Assembly (NCBI GenBank): GCA_964547525.1
Contig: CAZJOD010000018.1
Span: forward strand, 1-33,445
Source: CAZJOD01 sp964547525
GTDB taxonomy: Bacteria > Bacillota > Clostridia > JAAYHZ01
DNA: 33,445 nucleotides
Direction of reading: 5' to 3'
A program made the translations under genes and the position numbers. The notes beneath the pieces were generated by a model. It was not told the origin of the DNA. It saw nothing but the letters and a program-made list of their open reading frames with translations, and searched no databases. Shown here in pieces: positions 17,129 through 24,979 of this stretch. How positions within the stretch are numbered: the stretch's first letter is position 1; each line of letters opens with the position of its first letter.

Positions 17129-17887
17129 ATGAAATATTATAAAATTGAAATAAACGGAAATGAAGTTTGGTCTGTGAAAAATGAAAATATCTTATCCGTT
17201 ATAGAGGGTGATATATTCGGTCAATTTAATATAACTGAAACTAAGGTCGATATTGAAAATGTAAAAATATGTGCACCTATTATTAACAATTATATTATTG
17301 CCGTAGGTGCAAACTATTTAGCTCACATAAAAGAAAGTAATAGCGTACGTGAAGCTCCTTTAGATCCTGTGCTTTTTGTTAAATTACCCACTTCGATAAT
17401 CGCTCATAATGAAAGTATCATTTTACCTAAAGATGTGGGGCGCATAGATTACGAAGCGGAAATTGCCGTTATGATAGGTGACGATCTTTGTGACGCCGAT
17501 GTTACTACAGCAAAAAACGCGGTATTCGGTGTAACTTGTCTTAACGACGTATCTGCAAGGGTGATACAGCAACAGGACGGGCAATGGATACGTGCAAAGA
17601 ATTTCAGGACATTTTGCCCGTTAGGGCCTTGCGTTGAAACCGAAATTGATTTGGATAACATACAAGTTGAATTGCGACAAAACGGTGTTGTAAAACAAAG
17701 CGGAAATTCAAATATGATGATATTTAAGATACCGGAACTTTTAAGCTTTATATCAAAACACATACCGTTACGTAAAGGAGATATTATAACAACCGGTACA
17801 CCCGAAGGAGTAGGACCTTTACAACCGGGAGACGAAGTGGAAGTTGACATAAAGGGCGTCGGTATTCTAAGAAATAAAGTAATATAA
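17129..17887 (+). CDS. Fumarylacetoacetate hydrolase family protein
   Basis: FAH-superfamily enzyme of 252 residues; members hydrolyse, decarboxylate or isomerise 2-oxo acids such as acylpyruvates. Motifs include VGANYLAHIKES, DYEAEIAVMIGDD with the metal-binding glutamates, GVTCLNDVSAR, KNFRTFCPLGP and the signature ITTGTPEGVGPLQPGDEVEVD. The N-terminal ~60 residues match the usual YcgM-like cap. The gene follows the phosphoesterase on the same strand and ends just before a strong terminator. Given the sugar-acid genes elsewhere in the window, a 2-keto-3-deoxy sugar acid is a possible substrate, but this is a guess. Confidence 0.92.
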   Translation: MKYYKIEINGNEVWSVKNENILSVIEGDIFGQFNITETKVDIENVKICAPIINNYIIAVGANYLAHIKESNSVREAPLDPVLFVKLPTSIIAHNESIILPKDVGRIDYEAEIAVMIGDDLCDADVTTAKNAVFGVTCLNDVSARVIQQQDGQWIRAKNFRTFCPLGPCVETEIDLDNIQVELRQNGVVKQSGNSNMMIFKIPELLSFISKHIPLRKGDIITTGTPEGVGPLQPGDEVEVDIKGVGILRNKVI

Positions 17888-17899
17888 AAATAAAAAATA

Positions 17900-17936
17900 T
17901 AAAAAGAGGTATTTTTGAAAATACCTCTTTTTATAT
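17900..17936. terminator. Bidirectional intrinsic terminator
   Basis: A perfect inverted repeat with 15-base arms (17901-17915 and 17918-17932; core AGAGGTATTTT / AAAATACCTCT) is flanked by A5 and T5. It serves the FAH gene on the plus strand and, being symmetrical, the convergent sialidase gene ending at 17947. Confidence 0.9.
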
Positions 17937-17946
17937 TTGGAATCTA

Positions 17947-18930
17947 TTAATTATCAATCTCCAGTGAAATAAAAGCCACAGACCGTCTTTTCCATGTGTA
18001 GCAAGCATGTACGATATTTTTGTCGGAAATAATAGCCGGGTATGAAAATTCGCAATCCTTAGGATCGTCATCAGAATCTACAGTCATTTGCTCGCTCCAA
18101 GTGTAACCGTTATCATTAGAAGATAATAATGAAAGAGGAGAACGCCTTCCCCAATTTTTACCCACCGGATTACATAGTAAAAGTAATTGCCCGTTTTCAG
18201 TTTTTATTAAATCTATACCGCTATTATTATTTGGAATATCAGTTTTATATGCTTCGCACCATGTAACTCCGTAATCGGTTGAGTCGCTTCTATAAACAAA
18301 ACCTTCACCGCTTCTTAAAAACATATGTACACAACCCGGTTTCGACTCCCATAGGGTAGGTTGAATGACACCCTTACCGGAAAGCTTTTCATGATCCAAC
18401 GGAACCTTACATAATTCCCCCCAAGTATAGCCTCCATCCCGGGAAATATCAACGAATGCATCCCATTCACCGGGCTTTTCAATAGATGCGGGTGCTATGA
18501 CAGTTCCGTCGGATAAACGGATAGGCTTATTTTTAACAGGACCTCTACCTCCGATATCACCTTCAAAAGCCTCGGTATAAGCACTCCATGTTTTGCCTCC
18601 GTCATCACTTGTTGACATTAGTGTTTTCCATTGAGGAATTTCTTTGCCGGATTTAAAATACAATATGATATTTATACCATCCGGCGAAAATAAAACAGGA
18701 TTCCAGCATGGTATACCCGGAGTGTCACAAGCGATAGCAGGATCTGTCCATGTATCGTTTTTCATTACAGAGCACCATATAGCTACATCGTCATGTTTTT
18801 CACATGTGCCTGCGAACCATGCGCAGACAATTGACCCGTCATTTAATTTTACCAATGTGGATGCATGACATTCCGGAAAAAATTGTCCCTCCGGAAAAAT
18901 TTTTTCATGTTTTAACACTGAAATATGCAT
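17947..18930 (-). CDS. Sialidase-like BNR/Asp-box beta-propeller protein
   Basis: Six-bladed propeller protein of the sialidase superfamily, 327 residues, without a signal peptide. Four Asp boxes (SxDxGxxW type) are visible: STSDDGGKTW (106-115), SRDGGYTW (163-170), STDYGVTW (217-224) and SNDNGYTW (271-278). HASTLVKLNDGSIVCAWFAGT near the start resembles the BNR_2 family of bacterial exo-sialidase-like proteins. A cytosolic location makes it likely to act on imported sugars or oligosaccharides, and true sialidase activity is not proven. AAGGAGAG precedes the ATG. It lies 20 nt downstream of the metallo-hydrolase gene and probably shares its promoter. Confidence 0.85.
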   Translation of the reverse strand: MHISVLKHEKIFPEGQFFPECHASTLVKLNDGSIVCAWFAGTCEKHDDVAIWCSVMKNDTWTDPAIACDTPGIPCWNPVLFSPDGINIILYFKSGKEIPQWKTLMSTSDDGGKTWSAYTEAFEGDIGGRGPVKNKPIRLSDGTVIAPASIEKPGEWDAFVDISRDGGYTWGELCKVPLDHEKLSGKGVIQPTLWESKPGCVHMFLRSGEGFVYRSDSTDYGVTWCEAYKTDIPNNNSGIDLIKTENGQLLLLCNPVGKNWGRRSPLSLLSSNDNGYTWSEQMTVDSDDDPKDCEFSYPAIISDKNIVHACYTWKRRSVAFISLEIDN

Positions 18931-18950
18931 AAATATACTCTCCTTACGGT

Positions 18951-20591
18951 TTATATAGTATTACGAAATTCCTTAATACAATACTCAATATCCTGAGCTT
19001 TTCTGAACAGTTTTTCAACTTCCGCATCGGAAATATCGGTTCTTAGCAGATCATATACATTTCGTATCAATGTGGATATTTCGTCGTCTGCATCATATAA
19101 CCTATCAAGAAGCTTCAAGCGTTTAAATTCTTCATTTATTTGTTTATTGTCATCGGATACACCGGAGTAAGTAGAACCTGTCAGTGTTAATTCGTAGCAG
19201 TCGCCACGTTTGGGAATAACGGCCTCGGCTCCGATTTTTTCATTTATAAGTCTTGCAAATTCCTGTTGTGCCTCGTCTTCACCGTGAACTATGAACACTT
19301 TTTTTGGACGTACTGAGAAAGCGGTAATCCAATCAAGTAGTTCGGCTTGATCGGCATGTGCCGAAAAACCTTCTATTTGTTCTATTTTAGCGTTTATATC
19401 TATAGTTTCTCCGAATATCTTGACATTTTTAGCACCGTCTAATATGCGCCTACCTAAAGTACCTTGTGCCTGGTATCCCACAAAAACAACACATGATTCG
19501 TCTTTCCACAAATTATGTTTCAAATGATGCTTTATTCTACCGGCCTCACACATACCACTTGCAGCGATGATGATGCTTGGGTTTTGGTATTTGTTAATTT
19601 CTTTTGATTCCTCGGGTGAAAGTGTAAATGTTAAACCGGGAAATTGTAGAGGATCGTTACCGGTCATTAATAATTTTTTTGCTTCTGCGTCGTAACAGTC
19701 TTCATTCTCCATAAAAATTGATGTTGCATTAATTGCGAGAGGACTGTCGACAAAAGTTTTTATGCTTTTCATAACCGATCTGAAATATTCCGATCGTGAG
19801 TTGCTCTTATTTATATCATATATCATTTCCTGTGTACGGCCAACTGCAAAAGCGGGTATAATCACATTTCCACGTCTACGAACAGTTCGTGTAATAATAT
19901 CCGCCATCTTTTCCGACCGGTTTTCAGCTTCCCTATGTCTTCGGTTTCCGTAAGTTGACTCCATTATAACGTAATCGGCATCATTAATTATATCAGGATC
20001 TCGTATGATAGCTGTATTTTTTTTGCCTAAATCTCCTGAGAATACTATTTTTTCTTCAACACCATTTTCAGTTATCCATATCTCAATTATAGCGGATCCT
20101 AATATATGACCTGCATCATTAAATCGAACTTTAATATTTTTTGACGGTGATATAATTTGATGATAATTAATCTTAGTGAAAAACCGTAAAGATTTTTGTG
20201 CGTCGATATATGTATATAACGGTTCTAGTAGAGGCAATCCGGCTCTTTCTCTCTTTCTATTGACCCACTCCATTTCACTTTCTTGTATGTATCCGCTATC
20301 CGGTAACATTATCTCACAAAGATCCGACGTTGCTTTTGTTGTGATTATTTTTCCTTTGAAGCCTTTATTTACTAGCAACGGGATTCTGCCGCTATGATCT
20401 ATATGTGCGTGTGTAAGTAGCATAAAGTCAATTTTAGCCGGATCAAAAGGTAAAGGCGCACGATTTAACATTTGATCCGCGGCATTACCCTGATAAAGTC
20501 CCATGTCAACTAAAAAACTTGTATCCTCCGTTTCACATAAATAACATGAACCGGTTACCGTTTGGGCAGCTCCTAAAAACGTTATCTTCAT
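18951..20591 (-). CDS. Beta-CASP metallo-beta-lactamase-fold RNA-processing hydrolase
   Basis: MBL-fold protein with a beta-CASP insert and RMMBL domain (COG1236 type, CPSF-like), 546 residues. The metal motif is THAHIDHSGR (His61, His63, Asp65, His66). SGDLGKKN and ESTYGNRRH follow, then the beta-CASP parts IPAFAVGRTQE, ASGMCEAGR and VGYQAQGTLGRRI, then the C-terminal zinc-ligand segments GFSAHADQ and VFIVHGED. These proteins are predicted ribonucleases; the activity of this one is inferred. The C-terminal ~80 residues are helical and charged. It has its own promoter (20628-20656) and heads a two-gene minus-strand unit with the sialidase-like gene. Confidence 0.93.
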   Translation of the reverse strand: MKITFLGAAQTVTGSCYLCETEDTSFLVDMGLYQGNAADQMLNRAPLPFDPAKIDFMLLTHAHIDHSGRIPLLVNKGFKGKIITTKATSDLCEIMLPDSGYIQESEMEWVNRKRERAGLPLLEPLYTYIDAQKSLRFFTKINYHQIISPSKNIKVRFNDAGHILGSAIIEIWITENGVEEKIVFSGDLGKKNTAIIRDPDIINDADYVIMESTYGNRRHREAENRSEKMADIITRTVRRRGNVIIPAFAVGRTQEMIYDINKSNSRSEYFRSVMKSIKTFVDSPLAINATSIFMENEDCYDAEAKKLLMTGNDPLQFPGLTFTLSPEESKEINKYQNPSIIIAASGMCEAGRIKHHLKHNLWKDESCVVFVGYQAQGTLGRRILDGAKNVKIFGETIDINAKIEQIEGFSAHADQAELLDWITAFSVRPKKVFIVHGEDEAQQEFARLINEKIGAEAVIPKRGDCYELTLTGSTYSGVSDDNKQINEEFKRLKLLDRLYDADDEISTLIRNVYDLLRTDISDAEVEKLFRKAQDIEYCIKEFRNTI

Positions 20592-20627
20592 ATAAATACT
20601 TCCTTTTCTTATGTAATTTTCATTTCA

Positions 20628-20656
20628 ATTATATCATTTAAGAAATACAGGTGCAA
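20628..20656 (-). promoter_or_regulatory. Promoter of the metallo-hydrolase/sialidase unit
   Basis: On the minus strand TTGCAC (20656-20651), a 17 bp spacer and TATAAT (20633-20628) form a good sigma-A promoter 37 bases before the gene start. The rest of the divergent gap (20592-20745) shows no comparably clear plus-strand promoter. Confidence 0.7.
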
Positions 20657-20745
20657 ATAAAACTTTAGGAACTTCTTGCTATCGTTTTTTTATATGTGTT
20701 AAACTTTAAATATCAGTTTATATATTTTGAAAGTGAGGAATTAAT

Positions 20746-22080
20746 ATGAAGATCGGATATGCCGTCACAGATATTACCCCTCCTATAGGTGTAGATATTG
20801 CAGGTTATTTTTCCATAAGGACTTCTGTTGACGTTTTGGATAATTTATATGCAAATGCCGTTGTCATTGAAAGCAGTGGTAAAAGAATAGCTTTGGTAAG
20901 TTGTGATCTATTAGGTATGGGCCAAAATTATGTTGATAAAATCAAAAATATAGTAACAGAAAAGACCGGGATCGAAAAAAGTAAGATTTTGATCCATACT
21001 ACACATACACATACAGGTCCTAAAGCTGTGGATTTAGCAGACGAAAGCGATAAAAAAATTAGTGGAGACACCGATCTTGAATATTTGAATTACATGGTCA
21101 GACAAACCGCTTCAGCGATAATTATGGCCGATTTACATAAAAAAGAAGCTATTTACGGTATTGGAGCGGGGTATGAAGATACTGTGGCATTTATAAGAAG
21201 GTATAAAATGAAAGACGGAACGGTCATGACTAATCCCGGAGTTGGAAATCCAAATGTGATAGAACCTGTGGGTGATATTGATCCTTGTGTGGATTTGATG
21301 AATTTTAAATATGTTGACGGCTCCGGTGAGATACTATTTGTGAGTTATAGTTTACATGCGGATATAGTAGGAGGTTGCAAATTCTCTGCAGGATATCCGG
21401 GAGCAGTTAGACGAAAGGTGGAAAAAGCTATTCCGGGTTGTAAAGTTATATATTTCACCGGAGCTCAAGGTGACATAAATCATATAGACGTTATGGAAAA
21501 AAATAATACCTCTAAAGGGTATGATTATGCTTGTAAAGTCGGTAATATATTAGCCGGTGAAGTAATAAAAGCTTATGAAAACATTGTATATTACGAGGAC
21601 TGTGAGGTTGATTCGTTGATTATCAAAGCAAAGGTTCCTCTAAGACAATTTTCACAAAGCGATTACGATTGGGCTGTAAACACCATAGACGACTTTAAGA
21701 AGGGTATTTTCCAACAGAATAATATGAATAAAACCGCTGATATAGCTCGTGCTATAAGGATAAGAAATTCTTTTAAATCCGGTAAATGGATGGAGCTGGA
21801 TGTTTCGTTATTCAAAATAGGTAATACGGGTATTGTAGGTTTTCCGGGCGAACCTTTCATCGGCTACAAGAAAAAGATAGTGCAAGATTCCGGTTCTGAA
21901 AACACATGGGTATTGTGCTTAACAAACGGGAGCTCAGGTTATTTACCTGTATCGGAAGCCTACTTTGAAGGTGGATATGAAACAAGTAATTCACCTTTTA
22001 CTCCTGAGCTTGAAAAAATACTTGTAAACGTAGCGTTAGACGGTCTGAAAGTACTCTTTGAAAAGGACGAAGACAGCTAA
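20746..22080 (+). CDS. Ceramidase-fold metal-dependent hydrolase, paralogue 3
   Basis: Third member of the neutral/alkaline ceramidase N-terminal domain family in this window, 444 residues, more distant from the pair at 3522 and 4968. It starts MKIGYAVTDITPPIGVDIAGYF, the classic family opening. Zinc-site motifs are TTHTHTGPKA (His87, His89), SLHADIVGG, GFPGEPFIGYKK and SSGYLPVSEAYFEGGYE. The nucleophile loop reads FTGAQGDINH: Gly-Asp is kept, but the serine expected at GDxSPN is replaced (N-H). No signal peptide, so cytosolic. It is followed after 17 nt by an alpha/beta hydrolase and then by an MFS transporter, suggesting a small uptake-and-cleavage unit. Confidence 0.82.
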   Translation: MKIGYAVTDITPPIGVDIAGYFSIRTSVDVLDNLYANAVVIESSGKRIALVSCDLLGMGQNYVDKIKNIVTEKTGIEKSKILIHTTHTHTGPKAVDLADESDKKISGDTDLEYLNYMVRQTASAIIMADLHKKEAIYGIGAGYEDTVAFIRRYKMKDGTVMTNPGVGNPNVIEPVGDIDPCVDLMNFKYVDGSGEILFVSYSLHADIVGGCKFSAGYPGAVRRKVEKAIPGCKVIYFTGAQGDINHIDVMEKNNTSKGYDYACKVGNILAGEVIKAYENIVYYEDCEVDSLIIKAKVPLRQFSQSDYDWAVNTIDDFKKGIFQQNNMNKTADIARAIRIRNSFKSGKWMELDVSLFKIGNTGIVGFPGEPFIGYKKKIVQDSGSENTWVLCLTNGSSGYLPVSEAYFEGGYETSNSPFTPELEKILVNVALDGLKVLFEKDEDS

Positions 22081-22097
22081 AAACAAGAGGTATATTA

Positions 22098-23129
22098 ATG
22101 AATCCTATTTTTAGAGAGGCTATATATATCCCGGGACGAAAAGGCAGCCTGGAATCTATAAAGCCCATTATAGGTGATGAAAACATAAATAAATGGGAAA
22201 AAAAGAGAGAAAGAATATTAAAAAGGCTGGAATGCGTTTTGGGAGGGATTCCTGAACGTGTTCCGGTTAAAGCCGACATATATAATGAAAAGGTATTATC
22301 AGATCATATACGTTATCGGTTGAGAATCAATACCTATAATGATGATATTATAACGGCATATTTACTGGTTCCTTTAAACAATTTATATAACGAACCTGTT
22401 AAAGCGATAATTGCATTGCATCAAACCTGTTCGCAAGGTAAAGACGAACCGGCGGGAATAACCGGGATTTGTGATTATTTTTACGGCTTGGATCTGGTCA
22501 AGCGAGGTTACATCGTACTGGTACCGGATGTTAAAGGGGCCGGAGAACGTGTTGACGACGGTGATAAACCTTATGCCACCAAAACCTTTTATAAACGGTA
22601 TCCCACATGGAGCTACATGGGTAAAATGTTATATGATCATATGCAATGTATTGATTTTTTGTATACTCAACAGCAAATTGATAAAATGGGTATAGGAGTC
22701 ATCGGGCACTCCAAGGGAGGTTATAATGCATTGTTTTTAGCTGCATTTGACACGCGAGTCAAAGCGGTGGTGTCTAGTTGCGGATATCAACCTGTAACCG
22801 GCGAGAAAGATAAATATCGATGGGTGCGAAGAGGTTACGAGCATTTTAAACCTATTGAAGAATGTGTAAAAAAACATGGTTTTTATCCTTTTGAATTTCA
22901 TGAAGTGTTAGCATGTATCGCTCCTAGGGCTTGCTTTTCATGGTACACAAAATGTGATTGTTGCTTTCCGAATTATGTCGGAGTGGAGAAATTAATAAAA
23001 ATGGCAACACCTGTTTATGATCTATACGATAAAGGTCATTTATTAATAGGTTTTTTAGGTGAGGAAGGTCACGATTTTCCCACATATGCAAGGGAGAAAG
23101 CCTATTTGTTTTTAAAAGAAAATTTGTAG
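22098..23129 (+). CDS. Alpha/beta hydrolase (dienelactone hydrolase/acetyl esterase-like)
   Basis: Serine hydrolase of 343 residues without a signal peptide. The nucleophile elbow is VIGHSKGGYNAL (Ser205). An upstream strand ALHQTCSQGKDE supplies the oxyanion side, VPDVKGAGER is a typical strand-turn of the family, and GEEGHDFPTYAREKA near the C-terminus holds the catalytic His. The acid is likely in the segment around ASFSWYTKCDC or the strand after it but cannot be fixed. It resembles hydrolases annotated as acetyl-xylan esterase or Abhydrolase_7. Tight spacing to the flanking genes indicates co-expression; it probably removes an ester from an imported sugar derivative. Confidence 0.82.
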   Translation: MNPIFREAIYIPGRKGSLESIKPIIGDENINKWEKKRERILKRLECVLGGIPERVPVKADIYNEKVLSDHIRYRLRINTYNDDIITAYLLVPLNNLYNEPVKAIIALHQTCSQGKDEPAGITGICDYFYGLDLVKRGYIVLVPDVKGAGERVDDGDKPYATKTFYKRYPTWSYMGKMLYDHMQCIDFLYTQQQIDKMGIGVIGHSKGGYNALFLAAFDTRVKAVVSSCGYQPVTGEKDKYRWVRRGYEHFKPIEECVKKHGFYPFEFHEVLACIAPRACFSWYTKCDCCFPNYVGVEKLIKMATPVYDLYDKGHLLIGFLGEEGHDFPTYAREKAYLFLKENL

Positions 23130-23144
23130 AAAGAAATATTAATA

Positions 23145-24383
23145 ATGAAATTAGAAAGATGGAAATCAAATCTTTATTTTTTGTGGATTGCGCAAGTAAT
23201 ATCATTGATGAGTTTCGGACTGGGTATTCCGTTTATTCCGTATTACATACAAGAGCTTGGAGTAACAGATCCGGACAGTGTTAAACTATACTCCGGTTTG
23301 TTAAGTTCTTTACCCGGATTCGCCATGGGTTTGATGGCACCTTTGTGGGGATTTCTAGCGGATAAAGTGGGTAGAAAGCTTATTTTGTTAAGAGCGACTT
23401 TTTTTGGCATTTTAGTATTGGGTGGATTGGGTTTTGCGGCGAATGTAGGGCACTTGATCTTTTTCAGGATATTACAAGGATTTTTTACCGGAACAGTTAC
23501 TGCATCCTTTGCTCTGGTATCATCGGGTACACCTGATGAAAAAATGTCTTACGCTTTAGGATTTATGGCCTCATCAAATTTTATAGGGTCTTCTATCGGT
23601 CCGTTTGTGGGGGGGATTATGGCCGAAAATTTCGGTTACAGAGTCAGCTTTTTCATTGGAGCCGTTTTAATGATAGTGGATTTTCTCCTGATACTGATAA
23701 CTGTAAAAGAAGAGAATAAACCGGTATGGTCGGATTATCGGAAGGAATTAAAAGAAAGAAAGAAATTAAAGGTACATAAGAAACCTATACAAAAACTTCA
23801 ACTGATAAAAGTTGTAGCACCACTTACGGTTATGATTTTAATTGTATTGTTTTTTGTTAAGATAGGTGGTAATATCGCCGCTCCCTACATATCTATATTT
23901 GTACAAGAAACCAGGGGTACCTTACAAGGCTCGTCCGCTGTTACCGGAAGCATCAGTGGAGCCGTAGGTCTGTCTACGGCGTTAGCAGGTATTACTATAA
24001 GTAGGTTGGGGGATAAAAGAAACAAGAAAAAATTGATTTTGTTTTTGCTTTGCGGAACAGTGTTGGCCGGCATCCCTTTGTTTTTTATAGAAAATATTAT
24101 TTTATTTGCAGCGGTTTACTGTATCCTTTTTTACATGGTAGGTGGGACCGAACCGATGTTAATGTCTATGATGAGTGAAAATACCCCTAAAGATAAAAGG
24201 GGATTTTATTTCGGTATATACAGTCTAATTGGTAATATCGGCTGGGCGTTATCTCCTGTTATAGGAAGTGCAGTAACTATTGCTTACGGAACAAGAACAG
24301 TTTTTTTATGTATTCCCGTTTTCTTTTTTATTGCTATGACAGGATCGATAGCATTATATAAAAAATCTAAAAAAGCTTTATGA
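23145..24383 (+). CDS. MFS transporter
   Basis: Major facilitator superfamily protein, 412 residues, about 12 hydrophobic segments, inner membrane. MFS motif A is well preserved between helices 2 and 3: GFLADKVGRKLILLRA. The second half has the weaker repeat SRLGDKRNKKKLILF between helices 8 and 9. The N-terminus NLYFLWIAQVISLMSFGLGI resembles multidrug-type (NorA/TetA-like) exporters, but such calls are unreliable. A central charged loop (about 185-205) separates the halves. It is 15 nt downstream of the hydrolase and ends the ceramidase-fold/hydrolase/MFS unit, so it could equally be an importer for the substrate of those enzymes. Confidence 0.9.
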   Translation: MKLERWKSNLYFLWIAQVISLMSFGLGIPFIPYYIQELGVTDPDSVKLYSGLLSSLPGFAMGLMAPLWGFLADKVGRKLILLRATFFGILVLGGLGFAANVGHLIFFRILQGFFTGTVTASFALVSSGTPDEKMSYALGFMASSNFIGSSIGPFVGGIMAENFGYRVSFFIGAVLMIVDFLLILITVKEENKPVWSDYRKELKERKKLKVHKKPIQKLQLIKVVAPLTVMILIVLFFVKIGGNIAAPYISIFVQETRGTLQGSSAVTGSISGAVGLSTALAGITISRLGDKRNKKKLILFLLCGTVLAGIPLFFIENIILFAAVYCILFYMVGGTEPMLMSMMSENTPKDKRGFYFGIYSLIGNIGWALSPVIGSAVTIAYGTRTVFLCIPVFFFIAMTGSIALYKKSKKAL

Positions 24384-24447
24384 CAGTTATAAAAATATAC
24401 AAGTTAATATAATGTTTAGATAAATTTCCCATATTAAAAGTTTTTTA

Positions 24448-24476
24448 TTGACTTTAAGGAATTTTCTTGCTATAAT
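24448..24476 (+). promoter_or_regulatory. Strong sigma-A promoter for riboswitch-eam transcript
   Basis: TTGACT (24448-24453), exactly 17 bp, and TATAAT (24471-24476) with an upstream TGC (extended -10) form one of the best promoters in the window. Transcription would begin near 24483, shortly before the riboswitch. Confidence 0.9.
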
Positions 24477-24507
24477 AAAAACATAAACTAAATATTCAAT
24501 ATAAGCT

Positions 24508-24650
24508 GAATTCCTGTTTTCTTCATAACAGGATACGGGGGACCCACTTCACACGGGGTGAATCCGAATTGATTTTCGGTAGGGCTAATCGATCCTTTCG
24601 GCCCGAATCCGCCAGCTAACCTCGAAAGCTTTGAAGGGAAGGAGTAGATG
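24508..24650 (+). ncRNA. c-di-AMP riboswitch (ydaO-yuaA family)
   Basis: The conserved ydaO-yuaA core is present in the correct order: ATACGGGGGACCCA (24533-24546), GGGGTGAATC (24555-24564), TAGGGC (24580-24585), and CCCGAATCCGCCAGCTAACC (24602-24621) followed by TCGAAAGC. A 5' hairpin TCCTGTT / AACAGGA and the 3' segment GAAGGGAAGGAG complete it. Family members bind two c-di-AMP molecules and switch expression off, mainly of cell-wall and K+/osmolyte genes. An intrinsic terminator follows at once, so control is most likely by termination. The first gene downstream is the aminomutase at 24980. I am confident of the class; the exact ends are approximate. Confidence 0.95.
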
Positions 24651-24662
24651 TATTGCCTTTGA

Positions 24663-24697
24663 AGCGACTTTTATAAACATATAAATGTCGTTTTTTT
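24663..24697 (+). terminator. Riboswitch expression-platform terminator
   Basis: GCGAC (24664-24668) pairs with GTCGT (24687-24691). The stem continues with one mismatch through TTTATA / TATAAA and is followed by T7 (24691-24697). It starts about 14 nt after the riboswitch 3' end. It is the expected OFF structure when the aptamer is ligand-bound. Confidence 0.8.
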
Positions 24698-24960
24698 AAG
24701 CCGGTTCACATAAACTTACGATAACAGACAAAAAATTGTCGTTTAAATACTCGTAGGTTTTATCGGTAAGTTTAGTCACGAATAATAAGTCCGGTTTTGA
24801 TGGATTTTACAACAATGGGGTAACTGTTTACAGGCTATCTATAATTAATATAGCCTGCAATTTTAAATGTATGCACCTTAATTTTGTGGTGCCCTAAAAC
24901 AAGGTGACTAAAATTAAAGAAAGGACTTTTGTCCTTTGGTATTTATTAAATTTAGTAATA
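24698..24960 (+). other. Second structured leader between riboswitch terminator and aminomutase
   Basis: A 260 nt stretch without an ORF, rich in inverted repeats. They are a 14 bp stem with one bulge (24711-24724 with 24760-24774) enclosing GACAA/TTGTC (24727-24740); CAGGCTAT/ATAGCCTG (24831-24838, 24850-24857); GCACC/GGTGC (24873-24877, 24888-24892); and AAAGGAC/GTCCTTT around TTTT (about 24919-24937). CACCTT (24874-24879) could instead pair with AAGGTG (24901-24906), so alternative folds are possible. I recognise no known RNA family in it. Confidence 0.55.
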
Positions 24961-24979
24961 TTATAGGGAGGTTATGTGT

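Noticed and set aside
24700..24960. Lysine (L-box) riboswitch or T-box upstream of the aminomutase
   Set aside because: The conserved core bases of the lysine riboswitch and the T-box sequence are not present; only the ydaO core further upstream is recognisable.
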